Shown: piece by piece, positions 42,615 through 53,288 of the stretch
Numbering within the stretch: the first letter of the stretch is position 1
Layout of the letters: the number at the start of each line of letters is the position of its first letter
Assembly: GCA_001464815.1 (NCBI GenBank)
Contig: LNDW01000015.1
Span: forward strand, 486,185-550,184
DNA from: Betaproteobacteria bacterium Ga0077527
GTDB lineage: Bacteria > Pseudomonadota > Gammaproteobacteria > Burkholderiales > SG8-41
Length of the DNA: 64,000 nt
Direction: 5' to 3'
The notes under the pieces: model-generated
Told to the model about the DNA's origin: nothing
The model's database searches: none
What the model saw: the letters and a program-made list of their open reading frames with translations, nothing else
Position numbers and translations under genes: made by a program

Positions 42615-43781
42615 CTAGGCAATGGCGTGCCGGATCAGCAGGCTTTTCAGTACCGGCATGCCATCCAACGCGCCAAGACCGAAATTGCGTACCGCCGCGG
42701 TGATCCCGGAGCGCGCCGCGAACAGCGTGTGCAATGCATCGGCGCTGAGACCGGTGGTCGCGATGTCTTCGCGGCGCGCGCGTTCGTAGCGGCGCAACAG
42801 GGCATGGTCACCGCAATCCTGGCGTGGCGCGCGCGCGGCGAGTACCGTTGCCAGTTCGCGCACATCGCGAAAACCCAGATTCAGGCCCTGCCCCGCGAGC
42901 GGGTGCACGCTGTGTGCGGCATCCCCGGCCAGCGCCAGCCGTGGCGCCACCAGCCGCGGCACACGGCCATAACGCAATGGAAACGCCGCCGCGGCCGTCA
43001 GCATCCGCAACCCGCCGAGCATGCCGGTGCTGGCGCTGCCGACCTTTGCCGCAAGTGCAGGACCATCCAGCGCCAGCATCTGTTCGGCATGGTCACGGGA
43101 AGTGGACCACACCATGGATACCCGGTTCCCGGGCAGCGGCAGCAGTGCCAGCACACCGTCTTCACGGAACCACTGGAAAGCCACACCGCGATGCGGCAGC
43201 GTGGTTTCGAAATGGGCGACGACACCCAGCTGGCCGTAATCGGCATCACGCAATTCAAGACCTGCCGCCCGACGCACCACCGAATCCCGACCGTCGCTGC
43301 CGATCACCAGCTGCGCACCCACTTCGGTGCCATCATCCAGCGTGACCGTGGCACCTGCCCCGGCCAGATCCACATTCGCGACCTGCGCCGGACAATACCT
43401 TATGATCGCCGGAAGCTCGTCGATTGCCGCATCCAGCGCGCGCTGCATGGCAAGGCCTTCGACTATGCAGGCCAAGTCTGACAGTCCGGCTTCATCGGCC
43501 CGCAACTGCAGGCGGCTGCCGGGACGGTCGCCATAAATCACCATCGCCTCCACTAGCTGCACACGCGCCGCATCGATCCGCTGCCAGACACCGAGCGCCT
43601 CGAGGAAAGCCCTGTTGCCGGGGCTGATCGCATAGACGCGGACATCCCATACATCCTGCGCCCGAAGCTGCGGCTGCCGCGGCTCGACCAGCGCAACCTT
43701 CAGCGGCTGCAGCGCCAGCGCCAGCGCCGCACCCACCGGGCCACCACCTGCCACCACCACGTCATGCGCATCAGACGACAT
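42615..43781 (-). CDS. UbiH/UbiF/Coq6-family FAD-dependent hydroxylase
   Basis: A 388-residue flavin monooxygenase of ubiquinone biosynthesis. It shows the FAD motif VVAGGGPVGAALALAL near residues 9-24, the DG-like motif IGSDGRDSVVRRAAG near 160-174, and the hallmark ALAGDAAHSVHPLAGQGLNLGFRD near 284-307. Within the family I cannot assign the ring position hydroxylated; some Betaproteobacteria use one broad enzyme. Coq7 at 29110 would supply C6 hydroxylation, so this one likely handles C5 and/or C1. The start at 43781 gives a normal N-terminus; the frame extends 29 codons farther upstream. Confidence 0.9.
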   Translation of the reverse strand: MSSDAHDVVVAGGGPVGAALALALQPLKVALVEPRQPQLRAQDVWDVRVYAISPGNRAFLEALGVWQRIDAARVQLVEAMVIYGDRPGSRLQLRADEAGLSDLACIVEGLAMQRALDAAIDELPAIIRYCPAQVANVDLAGAGATVTLDDGTEVGAQLVIGSDGRDSVVRRAAGLELRDADYGQLGVVAHFETTLPHRGVAFQWFREDGVLALLPLPGNRVSMVWSTSRDHAEQMLALDGPALAAKVGSASTGMLGGLRMLTAAAAFPLRYGRVPRLVAPRLALAGDAAHSVHPLAGQGLNLGFRDVRELATVLAARAPRQDCGDHALLRRYERARREDIATTGLSADALHTLFAARSGITAAVRNFGLGALDGMPVLKSLLIRHAIA

Positions 43782-43915
43782 GCCGGGCAATACCTGTTTT
43801 GTCTCGTTGTGCGACCATCGGTTTAAAATACAACAAAGAAAATAAGTTGGCGCCGGGAGTTCGGCCAACCCACGGATTTTTCAGGGAAATCCTGCTTTTG
43901 TCGGTTGCGATTTGC

Positions 43916-43944
43916 TTGACAACACCGACCTTGCTCTTTAGACT
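43916..43944 (+). promoter_or_regulatory. Sigma-70 promoter of the tRNA gene
   Basis: A perfect -35 TTGACA (43916-43921) is followed after exactly 17 bases by TAGACT (43939-43944). The tRNA begins 16 bases downstream, and the sequence after the -10 is GC rich (GCGCCGCC), as in stringently controlled stable-RNA promoters. Confidence 0.8.
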
Positions 43945-43959
43945 GCGCCGCCTTCCCGT

Positions 43960-44035
43960 GGCGAGTTAGCTCAGTGGTTAGAGCAGTGGAATCATAATCC
44001 ATTGGTCCGGGGTTCAAATCCCTGACTCGCCACCA
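43960..44035 (+). tRNA. tRNA with CAT anticodon (elongator Met, or Ile2 read after lysidine modification)
   Basis: A 76-base tRNA folds fully: 7-bp acceptor stem (GGCGAGT with ACTCGCC), D arm with AGCTCAGTGGTTAGAGC, anticodon stem GTGGA/TCCAT with loop ATCATAA (anticodon CAT at 43993-43995), T arm with GGGTTCAAATCCC, and encoded CCA. The G1-C72 pair and lack of the GGG/CCC anticodon-stem pairs exclude initiator tRNA. The D-loop and variable region TGGTC resemble tRNA-Ile2, so isotype needs a model comparison. A GCCGGC inverted repeat (44050-44071) follows without a T run. Confidence 0.95.
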
Positions 44036-44098
44036 CTCTTTCCTGCACCGCCGGCCGCTTCGATTGCCGGCCATGCCCGCTTCTGTTATCGTAAATCG

Positions 44099-44413
44099 AT
44101 GCGTAAGCAATTGCTTTTATTGACTTTTTTGCTCTGCGCCGGAACTGCCTGGGCGCAGCGCAGCCTGCCGGCCGATGCCAGGCGCGCGGAAGTCGGTGAA
44201 CAACAGGCGCTGCCCGCCGTACAACTGGGCGGTGAACTGCTGCGCCTGGCGCCGGGCGGCATCATTTTTGATGCGACGAACCGCCGCATCACCCATGGCC
44301 AGCTGCGACCCGGCGCTGATGTGCTGTACCAGCTCGACCGCAACGGCGAAGTGCTGCGCATCATCATCCTCACCCCGCTTGAACAGGCCCGGCTCGACCA
44401 GTCCGGAAAGTAG
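44099..44413 (+). CDS. Small secreted hypothetical protein
   Basis: A 104-residue protein with a signal peptide (about residues 1-20, ending TAWAQ). The mature part has a short beta-rich domain with LPAVQLGGELLRLAPGG and a C-terminal VLYQLDRNGEVLRIIILTP; no catalytic motif is seen. It lies 3 bp before miaB and is probably co-transcribed. I recall similar small exported proteins ahead of miaB in Betaproteobacteria, but no function. Confidence 0.75.
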   Translation: MRKQLLLLTFLLCAGTAWAQRSLPADARRAEVGEQQALPAVQLGGELLRLAPGGIIFDATNRRITHGQLRPGADVLYQLDRNGEVLRIIILTPLEQARLDQSGK

Positions 44414-44416
44414 GCC

Positions 44417-45760
44417 GTGGGCAAGTTTTACATCAAGACCTTCGGCTGCCAGATGAACGAGTATGACTCGGCCAAGATGGCCGACGTGCTGCACGACGCC
44501 GAAAGCCTGATCCCCACCGACGATCCCGTCGAAGCCGATGTCATCCTGCTCAACACCTGCTCGGTGCGCGAAAAGGCCCAGGAAAAAGTATTCAGCGACC
44601 TCGGCCGCATCCACGAACTGAAGCGGAACAAACCCGGCCTGATCATCGGCGTCGGCGGCTGCGTGGCCAGCCAGGAGGGTGCCGCCATCGTCAAACGGGC
44701 CCCTTATGTCGATGTCGTGTTCGGCCCGCAGACTTTGCACCGCCTGCCGCAGCTGATTGCCGAACGCCGCGCCTCCGGCAGGCCGCAGGTCGACATCAGC
44801 TTTCCCGAGGTCGAGAAATTCGATCACCTGCCGCCAGCCCGGGTCGAAGGCGCCAGTGCCTTTGTCTCGATCATGGAGGGCTGCAGCAAGTACTGCTCGT
44901 TTTGCGTGGTGCCCTACACCCGCGGCGAGGAAATCTCGCGGCCGCTCGACGATGTGCTGACCGAAGTCGCCGAACTGGCGGCGCAGGGCGTGGGTGAAAT
45001 CACGCTGCTGGGCCAGAACGTCAATGCCTGGCGCGAACCCGGTTCGGCTGCGGACGCCGCCGATTTTGCGCTGCTGCTCGAGTACGTGGCGGAAATCCCC
45101 GGCATTGAGCGCATCCGCTACACCACATCGCATCCCAAGGAATTCACGCCACGGCTGATCGAGGCCTACCTGCACATCCCGCAACTGGTGAGCCATGTCC
45201 ATCTCCCGGTGCAATCGGGCTCGGACCGCGTGCTGGCGGCGATGAAACGCGGCTACACCGTGCTCGAATACAAATCGATCATCCGCCGGCTGCGCGAAGC
45301 GCGGCCCGACATCTGCATCTCCTCCGACTTCATCGTCGGTTTTCCCGGAGAAACCGATGCCGATTTCGCAGCGACGATGAAACTGATTGATGATGTCGGC
45401 TTCGACGCCAGCTTCAGCTTTGTCTACAGCCGCCGCCCCGGCACCCCGGCCGCAGACCTCGCCGATGACACTCCGCAATCCGCCAAGCTCGAGCGCCTGC
45501 AGCAGCTGCAACGGAAAAACGACGCGCAGGCCCATGCAATCAGCCACAGCATGGTCGGAACCCGGCAGCGCGTGCTGGTAGAAGGCATCGCGCGCCGCAA
45601 CGCCGCCGAACTGGCCGCGCGCACCGACAACAACCGCGTCATCAATTTCGCCGGGCCACGCGCGCTGATCGGCACCTTCACCGAAATCACCGTCACCGAC
45701 GCGCTGGCGCACACGCTGCGCGGCGAAACGGTCACCAACGACAGCATTGCCACCCATTGA
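44417..45760 (+). CDS. miaB: tRNA-2-methylthio-N6-dimethylallyladenosine synthase
   Basis: MiaB adds the methylthio group to i6A37 in tRNAs reading U-initial codons. This 447-residue radical-SAM enzyme has the three N-terminal cluster cysteines Cys11, Cys48 and Cys82 and the radical-SAM triad Cys156, Cys160 and Cys163 (GCSKYCSFC), then a C-terminal TRAM domain. It starts at a GTG ([18 protein letters not shown]). phoH begins on its stop codon. No miaA is in this window. Confidence 0.97.
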   Translation: MGKFYIKTFGCQMNEYDSAKMADVLHDAESLIPTDDPVEADVILLNTCSVREKAQEKVFSDLGRIHELKRNKPGLIIGVGGCVASQEGAAIVKRAPYVDVVFGPQTLHRLPQLIAERRASGRPQVDISFPEVEKFDHLPPARVEGASAFVSIMEGCSKYCSFCVVPYTRGEEISRPLDDVLTEVAELAAQGVGEITLLGQNVNAWREPGSAADAADFALLLEYVAEIPGIERIRYTTSHPKEFTPRLIEAYLHIPQLVSHVHLPVQSGSDRVLAAMKRGYTVLEYKSIIRRLREARPDICISSDFIVGFPGETDADFAATMKLIDDVGFDASFSFVYSRRPGTPAADLADDTPQSAKLERLQQLQRKNDAQAHAISHSMVGTRQRVLVEGIARRNAAELAARTDNNRVINFAGPRALIGTFTEITVTDALAHTLRGETVTNDSIATH

Positions 45761-46713
45761 AATCCGCTGAAATCAGTTTCACACCGGTCGACAACCACCG
45801 TCTCGCCAACCTCTGCGGCGCGCTCGACGAAAACCTGCGCCAGATCGAAACCGCGCTGGACGTCGGCATCACCCGCCGCGGTGAACATTTCGCCCTGACC
45901 GGCACCGTCGAGCGCACGCGTGTCGCGCTGCAGGTGTTGCGCAACTTCTATGAAAAGGCGGCGGATCCGCTGTCGCTGGATACCGTGCAGCTGACGCTGA
46001 TCGAAGCCGGGCACCAGGGACCAGCCCACGCCGCGATCCCGGCGCCGGCGCTGATCACCCGCAAGCAGGACCTGCATGGCCGCACGCCGCGCCAGAACGA
46101 ATACCTGCTCAACATCCAGAAACACGACATCACCTTCAGCATCGGTCCCGCCGGCACCGGCAAGACTTATCTTGCGGTGGCCTGCGCGGTGGACGCGCTG
46201 GAGCGCGAGGCGGTACAGCGGATCATCCTGGTCCGGCCCGCGGTCGAGGCCGGCGAACGCCTCGGTTTCCTGCCCGGTGACATGGCGCAGAAGGTCGATC
46301 CCTATCTGCGGCCGCTCTACGACGCGCTTTACGATCTGATGGGTTACGACAAGGTGGCGAAGATGTTCGAACGCCAGGCGATCGAGATCGCGCCGCTCGC
46401 CTTCATGCGCGGACGCACGCTGAACAAGGCTTTCATCATCCTTGACGAAGCGCAGAACACCACCCGCGAGCAGATGAAGATGTTCCTCACCCGCATCGGT
46501 TTCGGCAGCAAGGCGGTGGTCACCGGCGACGTGACCCAGGTCGATCTGCCCAAGGGCATGATCAGCGGGCTGGTCGAGGCACAGGCGGTGCTGAAGAAGG
46601 TGCGCGGCATCGCCTTCACCCATTTCGACGCCAGCGACGTCGTTCGCCACCCGCTGGTGCAGCGCATCGTCACCGCCTACGACCGCCATAACAAGACGGT
46701 GAAACCGGACTGA
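45757..46713 (+). CDS. ybeZ: PhoH-like ATPase (YbeZ)
   Basis: A 318-residue PhoH-family protein: an N-terminal KH-like region followed by the PhoH ATPase domain with Walker [14 protein letters not shown] near residues 130-142, Walker [10 protein letters not shown] near 226-234 and a GDVTQVDL sensor segment near 259. PhoH/YbeZ proteins act with YbeY in RNA maturation; the two genes are adjacent here. The start is the TTG at 45757, overlapping the miaB TGA by four bases, and gives [13 protein letters not shown]. Confidence 0.93.
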   Translation: MKSAEISFTPVDNHRLANLCGALDENLRQIETALDVGITRRGEHFALTGTVERTRVALQVLRNFYEKAADPLSLDTVQLTLIEAGHQGPAHAAIPAPALITRKQDLHGRTPRQNEYLLNIQKHDITFSIGPAGTGKTYLAVACAVDALEREAVQRIILVRPAVEAGERLGFLPGDMAQKVDPYLRPLYDALYDLMGYDKVAKMFERQAIEIAPLAFMRGRTLNKAFIILDEAQNTTREQMKMFLTRIGFGSKAVVTGDVTQVDLPKGMISGLVEAQAVLKKVRGIAFTHFDASDVVRHPLVQRIVTAYDRHNKTVKPD

Positions 46714-46721
46714 TCCGCAGG

Positions 46722-47195
46722 ATGAGCCGTACGCCCCAGCGCAGCCCGAAGATCACGGTGCAGAACGCCTCTACCGCGAGGAATGTGCCCACTGCCTTGC
46801 GCATCCGCCGCTGGGCACGCGCGGCACTTGCGACCGATGCCGAGGTCACCATCCGCATCGTCGGCACCACCGAAGGCCGGCTGCTCAACCGCAGCTACCG
46901 GCGCAAGGACCACGCCACCAACGTGCTGACTTTCGTGTTCCGCGAACACGCACCGTTTTCCGGCGACATAGCGCTGTGCGCGCCGGTGATCACCCGCGAA
47001 GCCCGCGCCCAGAGGAAGCCGGTCGCCGCGCATTATGCACACATGATCATCCACGGCCTGCTCCACCTTCAGGGTTATGACCACGAATCCGAAGGCGATG
47101 CCACGGTGATGGAACGCCGCGAACGCACCCTGCTCGCCACCTTCGGTTATCCTGACCCCTACAAGGCTGCGCCACGGCACACGCGCGGCCGCTGA
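46722..47195 (+). CDS. ybeY: rRNA maturation metalloprotein YbeY
   Basis: YbeY is a single-strand endoribonuclease-like metalloprotein involved in 16S rRNA 3'-end maturation and ribosome quality control. The 157-residue copy has the zinc motif HGLLHLQGYDH with His111, His115 and His121, the RKDHATNVLTF segment near 61-71, and the GDIALC block. It sits 8 bp after phoH/ybeZ. The N-terminus is somewhat long and basic, so the start might lie slightly downstream. Confidence 0.95.
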   Translation: MSRTPQRSPKITVQNASTARNVPTALRIRRWARAALATDAEVTIRIVGTTEGRLLNRSYRRKDHATNVLTFVFREHAPFSGDIALCAPVITREARAQRKPVAAHYAHMIIHGLLHLQGYDHESEGDATVMERRERTLLATFGYPDPYKAAPRHTRGR

Positions 47196-47203
47196 AAAAG
47201 ACC

Positions 47204-48043
47204 ATGGACGAATCCACCAAACAACCCACACTGCTCGAGCGCCTGTCGGCTTTCCTGCTGCGCGAACCCGAAGACCGCGAACAGTTGCTGACGCTGCTGC
47301 GCTCGGCGCATGACAACAACCTGCTCGACGCCGACGGTCTCGCTATGGTCGAAGGCGTGCTGCAGGTCTCGGAAATGCAGGCGCGCGACATCATGGTGCC
47401 GCGCGCGCAGATGGACGTGATCGACGTCAACGAACCGCCCGACCGCTTCATCCCTTTTGTCATCGAAACCGCGCATTCGCGCTTTCCGGTGATCGGCGAG
47501 AACAAGGATGACGTGATCGGCATCCTGCTGGCGAAGGATCTGCTGCGCTACTACGCAGGCGAGGAGGAGTTCGACGTCCGCGACATGCTGCGCCCGGCGG
47601 TGTTCATCCCGGAATCGAAGCCGCTCAACGTGCTGCTCAAGGAATTCCGCAAGAACCGCAACCACATCGCGATCGTCGTAGATGAATACGGCGGCGTTGC
47701 CGGGCTGATCACCATCGAGGACGTGCTCGAGCAGATCGTCGGCGACATCGAGGACGAATACGATTTCGACGAGGCCGAGGACAATATCGTCCAGGAAAAA
47801 CGCGGCATTTACCGCGTCAAGGCGCTGACCGAGATTGCCGACTTCAATGAAGCTTTCGGTACCAGTTACAACGACGATGAATTCGACACCGTCGGCGGAC
47901 TGGTGCTAAAACGCTTCGGCCGCGTGCCCAAACGCGGCGAGCAGTTGCTGATCGAGCCACTGAATTTCCGCGTGCTGCGCGCCGACAGCCGGCGTATCTA
48001 CCTGCTGCAGGTGACGAAAAAGCTCGACAAGCCGGCGGCCTGA
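47204..48043 (+). CDS. corC: HlyC/CorC-family CBS-domain protein
   Basis: A 279-residue soluble member of the CorC/CorB family, associated with Mg2+/Co2+ efflux. Two CBS domains (about 65-190, with REIMVPRAQM-type text ARDIMVPRAQMDVID and VDEYGGVAGLITIEDVLEQIVGDIEDEYD) are followed by the CorC_HlyC transporter-associated domain (about 200-275). It has no membrane segment. CorC next to lnt is standard in proteobacteria. A Mg2+ transporter, MgtE, is also encoded at 59878. Confidence 0.94.
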   Translation: MDESTKQPTLLERLSAFLLREPEDREQLLTLLRSAHDNNLLDADGLAMVEGVLQVSEMQARDIMVPRAQMDVIDVNEPPDRFIPFVIETAHSRFPVIGENKDDVIGILLAKDLLRYYAGEEEFDVRDMLRPAVFIPESKPLNVLLKEFRKNRNHIAIVVDEYGGVAGLITIEDVLEQIVGDIEDEYDFDEAEDNIVQEKRGIYRVKALTEIADFNEAFGTSYNDDEFDTVGGLVLKRFGRVPKRGEQLLIEPLNFRVLRADSRRIYLLQVTKKLDKPAA

Positions 48044-48071
48044 CACGATACGATATAACCAATTGTTTTTA

Positions 48072-48087
48072 TTGATTTTTTAATCAA
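48072..48087. repeat. A/T-rich inverted repeat before lnt
   Basis: TTGATT and AATCAA flank a TTTT loop, ending six bases before the lnt ATG. It could be a weak hairpin in the corC-lnt gap or an A/T-rich promoter element. Confidence 0.35.
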
Positions 48088-48093
48088 CGCCCG

Positions 48094-49605
48094 ATGCAGG
48101 CGCGATCATCCCGCTGGACCTTTCGCGCCACCGCCGCGGCACTGGGGGCACTCAATGTTGCGGCCTACGCACCCCTTGCCCTGTATCCGCTGGCGCTGCT
48201 GAGTTTCGGCGGCCTGTTCCTGCTGTGCATGCGCGCCGCCAATACCCGCGATGCCGCCATGTTTGGCTTCGCCTTCGGCCTCGGCTGGTTTGTCGGCGGC
48301 GTGTCCTGGGTCTATGTCAGCCTGCACACCTTCGGCGCGATGCCGGCGCCGCTGGCAGCCGCCGTCACGCTGTTGTTCTGCGCCTATCTCGCGCTGCACC
48401 CGGCCCTGGCTGCTTATTTCAGCCGCCGTTTCGCACTGCCACCAGCACTGAACTGGACGCTGTTCCTGCCCGCCACATTCACGCTGCTGGAATGGCTGCG
48501 CGGCTGGCTGTGGACCGGCTTTCCCTGGCTCAACCCCGGCTACAGCCAGGTACCGGCCAGTCCGCTCGCCGGTTACGCTCCGCTGCTCGGCCTGCATGGC
48601 CTGACCTTCATGCTGCTCGCCACTGCCGCGGCACTCGCCTGGATGCTGCACACACGCCTGTGGCAACGGCCACGCGTATTGCTGCCGCTGTTTTCCGGAT
48701 TGCTGTTGCTGTGGGTGGTCGGCGCGGCGTTAAAAACCGTGAGCTGGACCGAAGCCACCGGCAAACCCCTGCGGGTCAGCCTGATCCAGGGCAACATCGC
48801 ACAGGATCAGAAATGGCGCGAAGACCAGTTGCGCGCCACGCTGGAGCGTTATCTGCGCCTGGTACGCTCCAGCGATGCGCAACTGATCGTGCTGCCGGAA
48901 ACCGCGCTGCCGCTGTTCCTGAACGAAGTGCCGCGCGATTACCTTGAAGCACTGGCCACACACGTGCGTGCGCGCGGCGGCGACCTGCTGCTCGGCATCC
49001 CCGAGCGCATCCCCGGCGGCGGTTATTACAACAGCGTGGTGTCTCTGGGCAGCGCGCCGCCGCAGTTCTACCGCAAGGATCATCTGGTGCCCTTCGGCGA
49101 ATTCATCCCGCTGCGGCCGCTGCTCGGCTTCATCGTCAACCAGCTGGCGATACCGCTGCAGGATTTCGCCCGCGGCGGCACGATGCAGCAGCCGCTGGCC
49201 GTCGCCGGCGAGCAGGTCGCGGTGAACATCTGCTACGAAGATGCCTTCGGCGAGGAAATCATCCGCCAGCTGCCGCAGGCAACCCTGCTGGTCAACGTCA
49301 GCAACGTCGCCTGGTTCGGCCGCTCACTGGCGCCGCAGCAGCACCTGCAGATCGCGCAAATGCGCGCTCTCGAGAGCGGCCGGCCGATGCTGCGCGCCAC
49401 CAACACCGGCGTCACCGCGGTGATTGCCGCGGATGGCCGTGTTGAAGCCATCGCGCCGGAATTCAGCGAAGCGGTGATCACCCGCGAGGTGATGGGCCGC
49501 AGCGGCACGACTCCTTTCGTGCGCTGGGGCAATCACGCCGCACTGCTGCTCTGCATGCTCGCCATTGCCATCACGCTGATCGCCGGCAAACGCGCCCGCA
49601 ACTGA
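48094..49605 (+). CDS. lnt: Apolipoprotein N-acyltransferase
   Basis: Lnt adds the third acyl chain to lipoproteins in the inner membrane, needed for Lol sorting. The 503-residue protein has six or seven N-terminal membrane segments (to about residue 215), then a nitrilase-type periplasmic domain with the catalytic triad Glu269 (LPETALP), Lys328 ([12 protein letters not shown]) and Cys380 (NICYEDAFG), and a final membrane helix near 480-498. Lipoproteins encoded in this window that would be its substrates include MltA and LptM. Confidence 0.97.
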   Translation: MQARSSRWTFRATAAALGALNVAAYAPLALYPLALLSFGGLFLLCMRAANTRDAAMFGFAFGLGWFVGGVSWVYVSLHTFGAMPAPLAAAVTLLFCAYLALHPALAAYFSRRFALPPALNWTLFLPATFTLLEWLRGWLWTGFPWLNPGYSQVPASPLAGYAPLLGLHGLTFMLLATAAALAWMLHTRLWQRPRVLLPLFSGLLLLWVVGAALKTVSWTEATGKPLRVSLIQGNIAQDQKWREDQLRATLERYLRLVRSSDAQLIVLPETALPLFLNEVPRDYLEALATHVRARGGDLLLGIPERIPGGGYYNSVVSLGSAPPQFYRKDHLVPFGEFIPLRPLLGFIVNQLAIPLQDFARGGTMQQPLAVAGEQVAVNICYEDAFGEEIIRQLPQATLLVNVSNVAWFGRSLAPQQHLQIAQMRALESGRPMLRATNTGVTAVIAADGRVEAIAPEFSEAVITREVMGRSGTTPFVRWGNHAALLLCMLAIAITLIAGKRARN

Positions 49606-49684
49606 CCCTGCGCGTTTTTGGCCCGCAGGGATAATCCCTGTAAAATTCGGCACTTATCCCGCCTGCGTTCCGCCGCCCGCCGCA

Positions 49685-50629
49685 ATGCTCAGCTTCCAGC
49701 AAATCATCCTCAAGCTCAACCAGTACTGGGACCGTCAGGGCTGTGCCCTGCTCCAGCCCTACGACATGGAAGTCGGCGCCGGCACCTTCCACACCGCGAC
49801 CTTCCTGCGTGCAATCGGTCCGGAACCGTGGAAGGCGGCCTATGTGCAGCCCTCACGCCGCCCCAAGGACGGCCGCTACGGCGAAAACCCGAACCGCCTG
49901 CAGCACTACTACCAGTATCAGGTTGTGCTCAAACCCTCGCCGCCCGACATCCTCGAGCTCTACCTCGGCTCGCTGCGCGAAATCGGCATCGATCCGACAC
50001 AGCACGACATCCGCTTTGTCGAGGACGACTGGGAATCACCGACACTCGGCGCCTGGGGCCTGGGCTGGGAGGTTTGGCTCAACGGCATGGAGGTCACCCA
50101 GTTCACCTATTTTCAGGAAGTCGGCGGCATTGCCTGCAAGCCGGTCATGGGCGAGATCACCTACGGCCTCGAGCGTCTGGCGATGTACCTGCAGCAGAAG
50201 GAAAGTGTCTACGACCTCGAATGGGCGCCGGGTGTGCGCTACCACGACGTCTATTTCCAGAATGAGGTCGAGCAATCCACCTTCAATTTCGAGCAGGCCA
50301 ACGTTGACATCCTGCTGCTGCAGTTCGGCCAGTTCGAGGGGGAAGCCAAGCGCCTGTTCGAAGCCGGCCTCGCGCTGCCCGGCTATGAGATGGTGATGAA
50401 GTGTTCACACAGCTTCAACCTGCTCGATGCCCGCGGCGCAATCTCGGTCACCGAACGTGCCGCCTACATCGCGCGGGTGCGCACGCTGGCACGGCTGGCG
50501 GCACAGGCCTATTACAACTCGCGCAAGGCGCAGCACTTCGAACGCGCCAGTGTCGAGACGCTGCAGGCCTTCCTGCCCACCGAAGAACGTGACGAAGTGC
50601 TCGCCGCACGCAGCGGGAGGCCCTCATGA
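49685..50629 (+). CDS. glyQ: Glycyl-tRNA synthetase alpha subunit
   Basis: A 314-residue class II synthetase subunit of the heterotetrameric alpha2-beta2 GlyRS, holding the active site. It begins [19 protein letters not shown] and has [25 protein letters not shown] near residues 24-48 and FTYFQEVGG near 139. It overlaps glyS by four bases (ATGA), giving coupled synthesis of the two subunits. Confidence 0.98.
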   Translation: MLSFQQIILKLNQYWDRQGCALLQPYDMEVGAGTFHTATFLRAIGPEPWKAAYVQPSRRPKDGRYGENPNRLQHYYQYQVVLKPSPPDILELYLGSLREIGIDPTQHDIRFVEDDWESPTLGAWGLGWEVWLNGMEVTQFTYFQEVGGIACKPVMGEITYGLERLAMYLQQKESVYDLEWAPGVRYHDVYFQNEVEQSTFNFEQANVDILLLQFGQFEGEAKRLFEAGLALPGYEMVMKCSHSFNLLDARGAISVTERAAYIARVRTLARLAAQAYYNSRKAQHFERASVETLQAFLPTEERDEVLAARSGRPS

Positions 50630-52758
50630 GCGCGCCGCTGCTGGTCGAGCTCTACACCGAGGAGTTGCCGCCGAAAGCGCTGAAAAAACTCGGCGCAGCC
50701 TTTGCTTCCGGCATTGCTGGCGGACTGAAACAACGTGGCCTGCTCGCAAATGAGCATCAAACCGTCTACGCCACCCCACGCCGGTTGGCCGTGCTGTTCG
50801 ACGCAGTGATGGACAAGGGCGCGGATCGCCCCGTCGAGGAAAAACTGATGCCGCTGGCAGTCGCCCGCGGCGCTGACGGCAAGGCGAGCCCCGCCCTGGA
50901 GAAAAAACTCGCCGCTGCCGGCCGCGCACATCTGGCCGCCCTGTTTCCGGACGGCCGCGACGCCGCCGATGCCTTTGCCGTGAAAAAGGATGGCAAGGCC
51001 GAGTTTGTCTATCTTCAGACCCTCGCCAGGGGACTGCCGCTGGCACAAGGCCTGGAAGAAGCGCTCACCGAAGCCATCGAAAAGCTGCCGATTCCCAAGG
51101 TGATGACCTACCAGTTGGCGGACGGCATCACCACGGTCAAGTTCGTACGACCGGCGCATGGACTGGTCGCGCTGCACGGCGACGCCGTGGTCGATATCAG
51201 CGTGCTGGGCCTGAAGGCCGGACGCATCAGCCACGGCCACCGCTTCCTTGGCCAGTCCGACATCAGCCTCGACACCGCAACAGCCTACGAAACCGCGCTG
51301 AACGATGCCGGCAAGGTCATAGCCTCCTTCGAGCAGCGGCGCAGCCTGATCGAAACCCGGCTCAAGGCAAAGGCCGCCGAACTCGGCGCCAGCCTCGGCA
51401 CACATCCGGACGAATATGCCGGCCTGCTCGACGAGGTCACGGCTCTGGTGGAATGGCCGGTGGTCTATGTCGCCGGTTTTGACCGTGCCTTCCTCGAAGT
51501 GCCGCAGGAGTGCCTGATCCTGACCATGCGCACCAACCAGAAATATTTCCCGCTGTTCGACAGTGCGGGCAGGCTCACCGAAAAATTCCTGATCGTCAGC
51601 AACATGGAGGTTGCCGATCCGGTGAACATCATCAGCGGCAACCAGCGCGTGGTGCGGCCGCGACTCGACGATGCACGGTTTTTCTTCAACCAGGACCGCA
51701 AGGAACGCCTCGAAGCACGCATCTCGCGCCTGGGTCAGGTGGTCTATCACAACAAGCTCGGATCCCAGCTCGAGCGCAGTGAACGTGTGGCCCAGCTCGC
51801 CAGCAGCATTGCCCGCACGCTGGGTGCGGACCATGTATTCGCCGGCCGAGCGGCGCGTCTGGCCAAAGCGGATCTGGTCACCGGCATGGTCGGTGAATTC
51901 CCGGAGCTGCAGGGCATCATGGGCCGCTACTACGCACGCCATGACGGCGAGCCGGCGGAAATCGCCGACGCCATCGCCGAACACTACCAGCCGCGCTTCG
52001 CCGGCGACCGCCTGCCCGAACACGCGGTGTCCTGCGCGGTGGCACTGGCCGACAAACTCGAAACCCTGGCCGGCCTGTTCGGCATCGGCCAACTGCCCAC
52101 CGGCGACCGTGATCCCTTTGCGCTGCGCCGCCACGCGCTGGGCGTGATCCGCATCATCATCGAACGCGGACTGCCGCTGACACTGGACACCCTGGTCAGT
52201 GAAGCCTTTGCGGCGTTTCCACAGGCGCTGAAACTGGCCGATGCGCGGGCCGATCTTGAAACCTTCGTCTTCGAACGCATGCGCGGCTACTTCGCCGAGG
52301 CCGGCTACACCACCCAGGAAATCGAGGCTGTGCTGTCACAGCGGCCGATGCACCTGGCGCTGATTCCGCGGCAGCTCGCCGCAGTACGCGCGTTTGCCGC
52401 ACTGCCGGAGTCGGCCAGCCTGGCAGCGGCCAACAAGCGCATCCGCAACATCATCAGCAAGTCCGCACCTTCCGCCGGTGACGTGTTTTCCGACCAGCGG
52501 CTGCAGGCTCCTGAGGAAATCGCGCTGCACCGCGCCTTTGTCGAGGCCGACGGCAAGGCTGACCGTGCTTATCAGGCCGGCCAGTTCAGCGAAACCCTGC
52601 AGGCGCTTGCCGTGCTGAAACCGGCGGTGGACGCTTTCTTCGACAAAGTCATGGTCAATGTCGAAGAACCGTCGCTGCGCAGCAACCGGCTGCTCCTGTT
52701 GATGAAGCTCGAAAGCGCCTTCAACCGCTTCGCAGACATTTCCAGGCTTGCTGCATGA
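50626..52758 (+). CDS. glyS: Glycyl-tRNA synthetase beta subunit
   Basis: The 710-residue tRNA-recognition subunit. It starts [18 protein letters not shown], the family signature, carries the KRIRNI-type segment ([10 protein letters not shown] near 604) and a C-terminal anticodon-binding/DALR domain. The KMSKS-like and HD-like regions typical of GlyS are covered by [10 protein letters not shown] and [10 protein letters not shown]. Both ends overlap neighbours by four bases (glyQ before, gmhB after). Confidence 0.98.
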   Translation: MSAPLLVELYTEELPPKALKKLGAAFASGIAGGLKQRGLLANEHQTVYATPRRLAVLFDAVMDKGADRPVEEKLMPLAVARGADGKASPALEKKLAAAGRAHLAALFPDGRDAADAFAVKKDGKAEFVYLQTLARGLPLAQGLEEALTEAIEKLPIPKVMTYQLADGITTVKFVRPAHGLVALHGDAVVDISVLGLKAGRISHGHRFLGQSDISLDTATAYETALNDAGKVIASFEQRRSLIETRLKAKAAELGASLGTHPDEYAGLLDEVTALVEWPVVYVAGFDRAFLEVPQECLILTMRTNQKYFPLFDSAGRLTEKFLIVSNMEVADPVNIISGNQRVVRPRLDDARFFFNQDRKERLEARISRLGQVVYHNKLGSQLERSERVAQLASSIARTLGADHVFAGRAARLAKADLVTGMVGEFPELQGIMGRYYARHDGEPAEIADAIAEHYQPRFAGDRLPEHAVSCAVALADKLETLAGLFGIGQLPTGDRDPFALRRHALGVIRIIIERGLPLTLDTLVSEAFAAFPQALKLADARADLETFVFERMRGYFAEAGYTTQEIEAVLSQRPMHLALIPRQLAAVRAFAALPESASLAAANKRIRNIISKSAPSAGDVFSDQRLQAPEEIALHRAFVEADGKADRAYQAGQFSETLQALAVLKPAVDAFFDKVMVNVEEPSLRSNRLLLLMKLESAFNRFADISRLAA

Positions 52759-53288
52759 AAATCGTCATTCTCGACCGCGACGGCGTGATCAATCACGACA
52801 GCGCGGCCTACATCAAGAGCCCGGAGGAGTGGAAACCGATCCCCGGCAGCCTCGAGGCCATCGCACTGCTCAATCAGGCGGGTTACCGCGTGGTGGTCGC
52901 CACCAACCAGTCGGGCATCGGCCGCGGCCTGTTCGACATGGCCACGCTCAATGCCATCCACGACAAGATGCACCAGGCGCTGGGCCAGGTCGGCGGCCGT
53001 ATCGACGGCATGTTCTACTGCCCGCACACCCAGGACGCCGACTGCAGTTGCCGCAAGCCCAAGCCGGGCCTGCTCGAGGAAATCAGCCGCCGCCTCGGCG
53101 TGGAACTGGCCGGCGTGCCGATGATCGGGGATTCGCTGCGTGACCTGCAGGCCGGCGCCGCAGTCGGCGCGCAGCCGATCCTGGTGCTGACCGGCAAGGG
53201 TAAAAAAACGCGCAAGGACGGCGGATTGCCGGAACAAACAGTCATTTACAGCGACCTCGCCGAGGCCGTGCAGGCACTGCTGAACTGA
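52755..53288 (+). CDS. gmhB: D-glycero-beta-D-manno-heptose-1,7-bisphosphate 7-phosphatase
   Basis: GmhB is a HAD phosphatase in the ADP-heptose pathway for lipopolysaccharide core. In this 177-residue protein the nucleophile Asp7 and acid Asp9 are in LDRDGVIN; the zinc-binding loop CPHTQDADCSCRKPKPG holds Cys89, His91, Cys97 and Cys99; MIGDSLRDLQAG near residue 123 is the last HAD motif. It overlaps glyS by four bases and plsC by one. Confidence 0.95.
   Translation: MKIVILDRDGVINHDSAAYIKSPEEWKPIPGSLEAIALLNQAGYRVVVATNQSGIGRGLFDMATLNAIHDKMHQALGQVGGRIDGMFYCPHTQDADCSCRKPKPGLLEEISRRLGVELAGVPMIGDSLRDLQAGAAVGAQPILVLTGKGKKTRKDGGLPEQTVIYSDLAEAVQALLN

Noticed and set aside
41793..43481. 562-codon plus-strand open frame
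   Set aside because: Antisense to dsbC and the UbiH-type gene, both with intact motifs; composition is of the shadow type.
44117..45757. 546-codon minus-strand open frame
   Set aside because: Antisense to miaB, whose cysteine motifs are complete.
50512..52134. 540-codon minus-strand open frame
   Set aside because: Antisense to glyS, a fully conserved gene.
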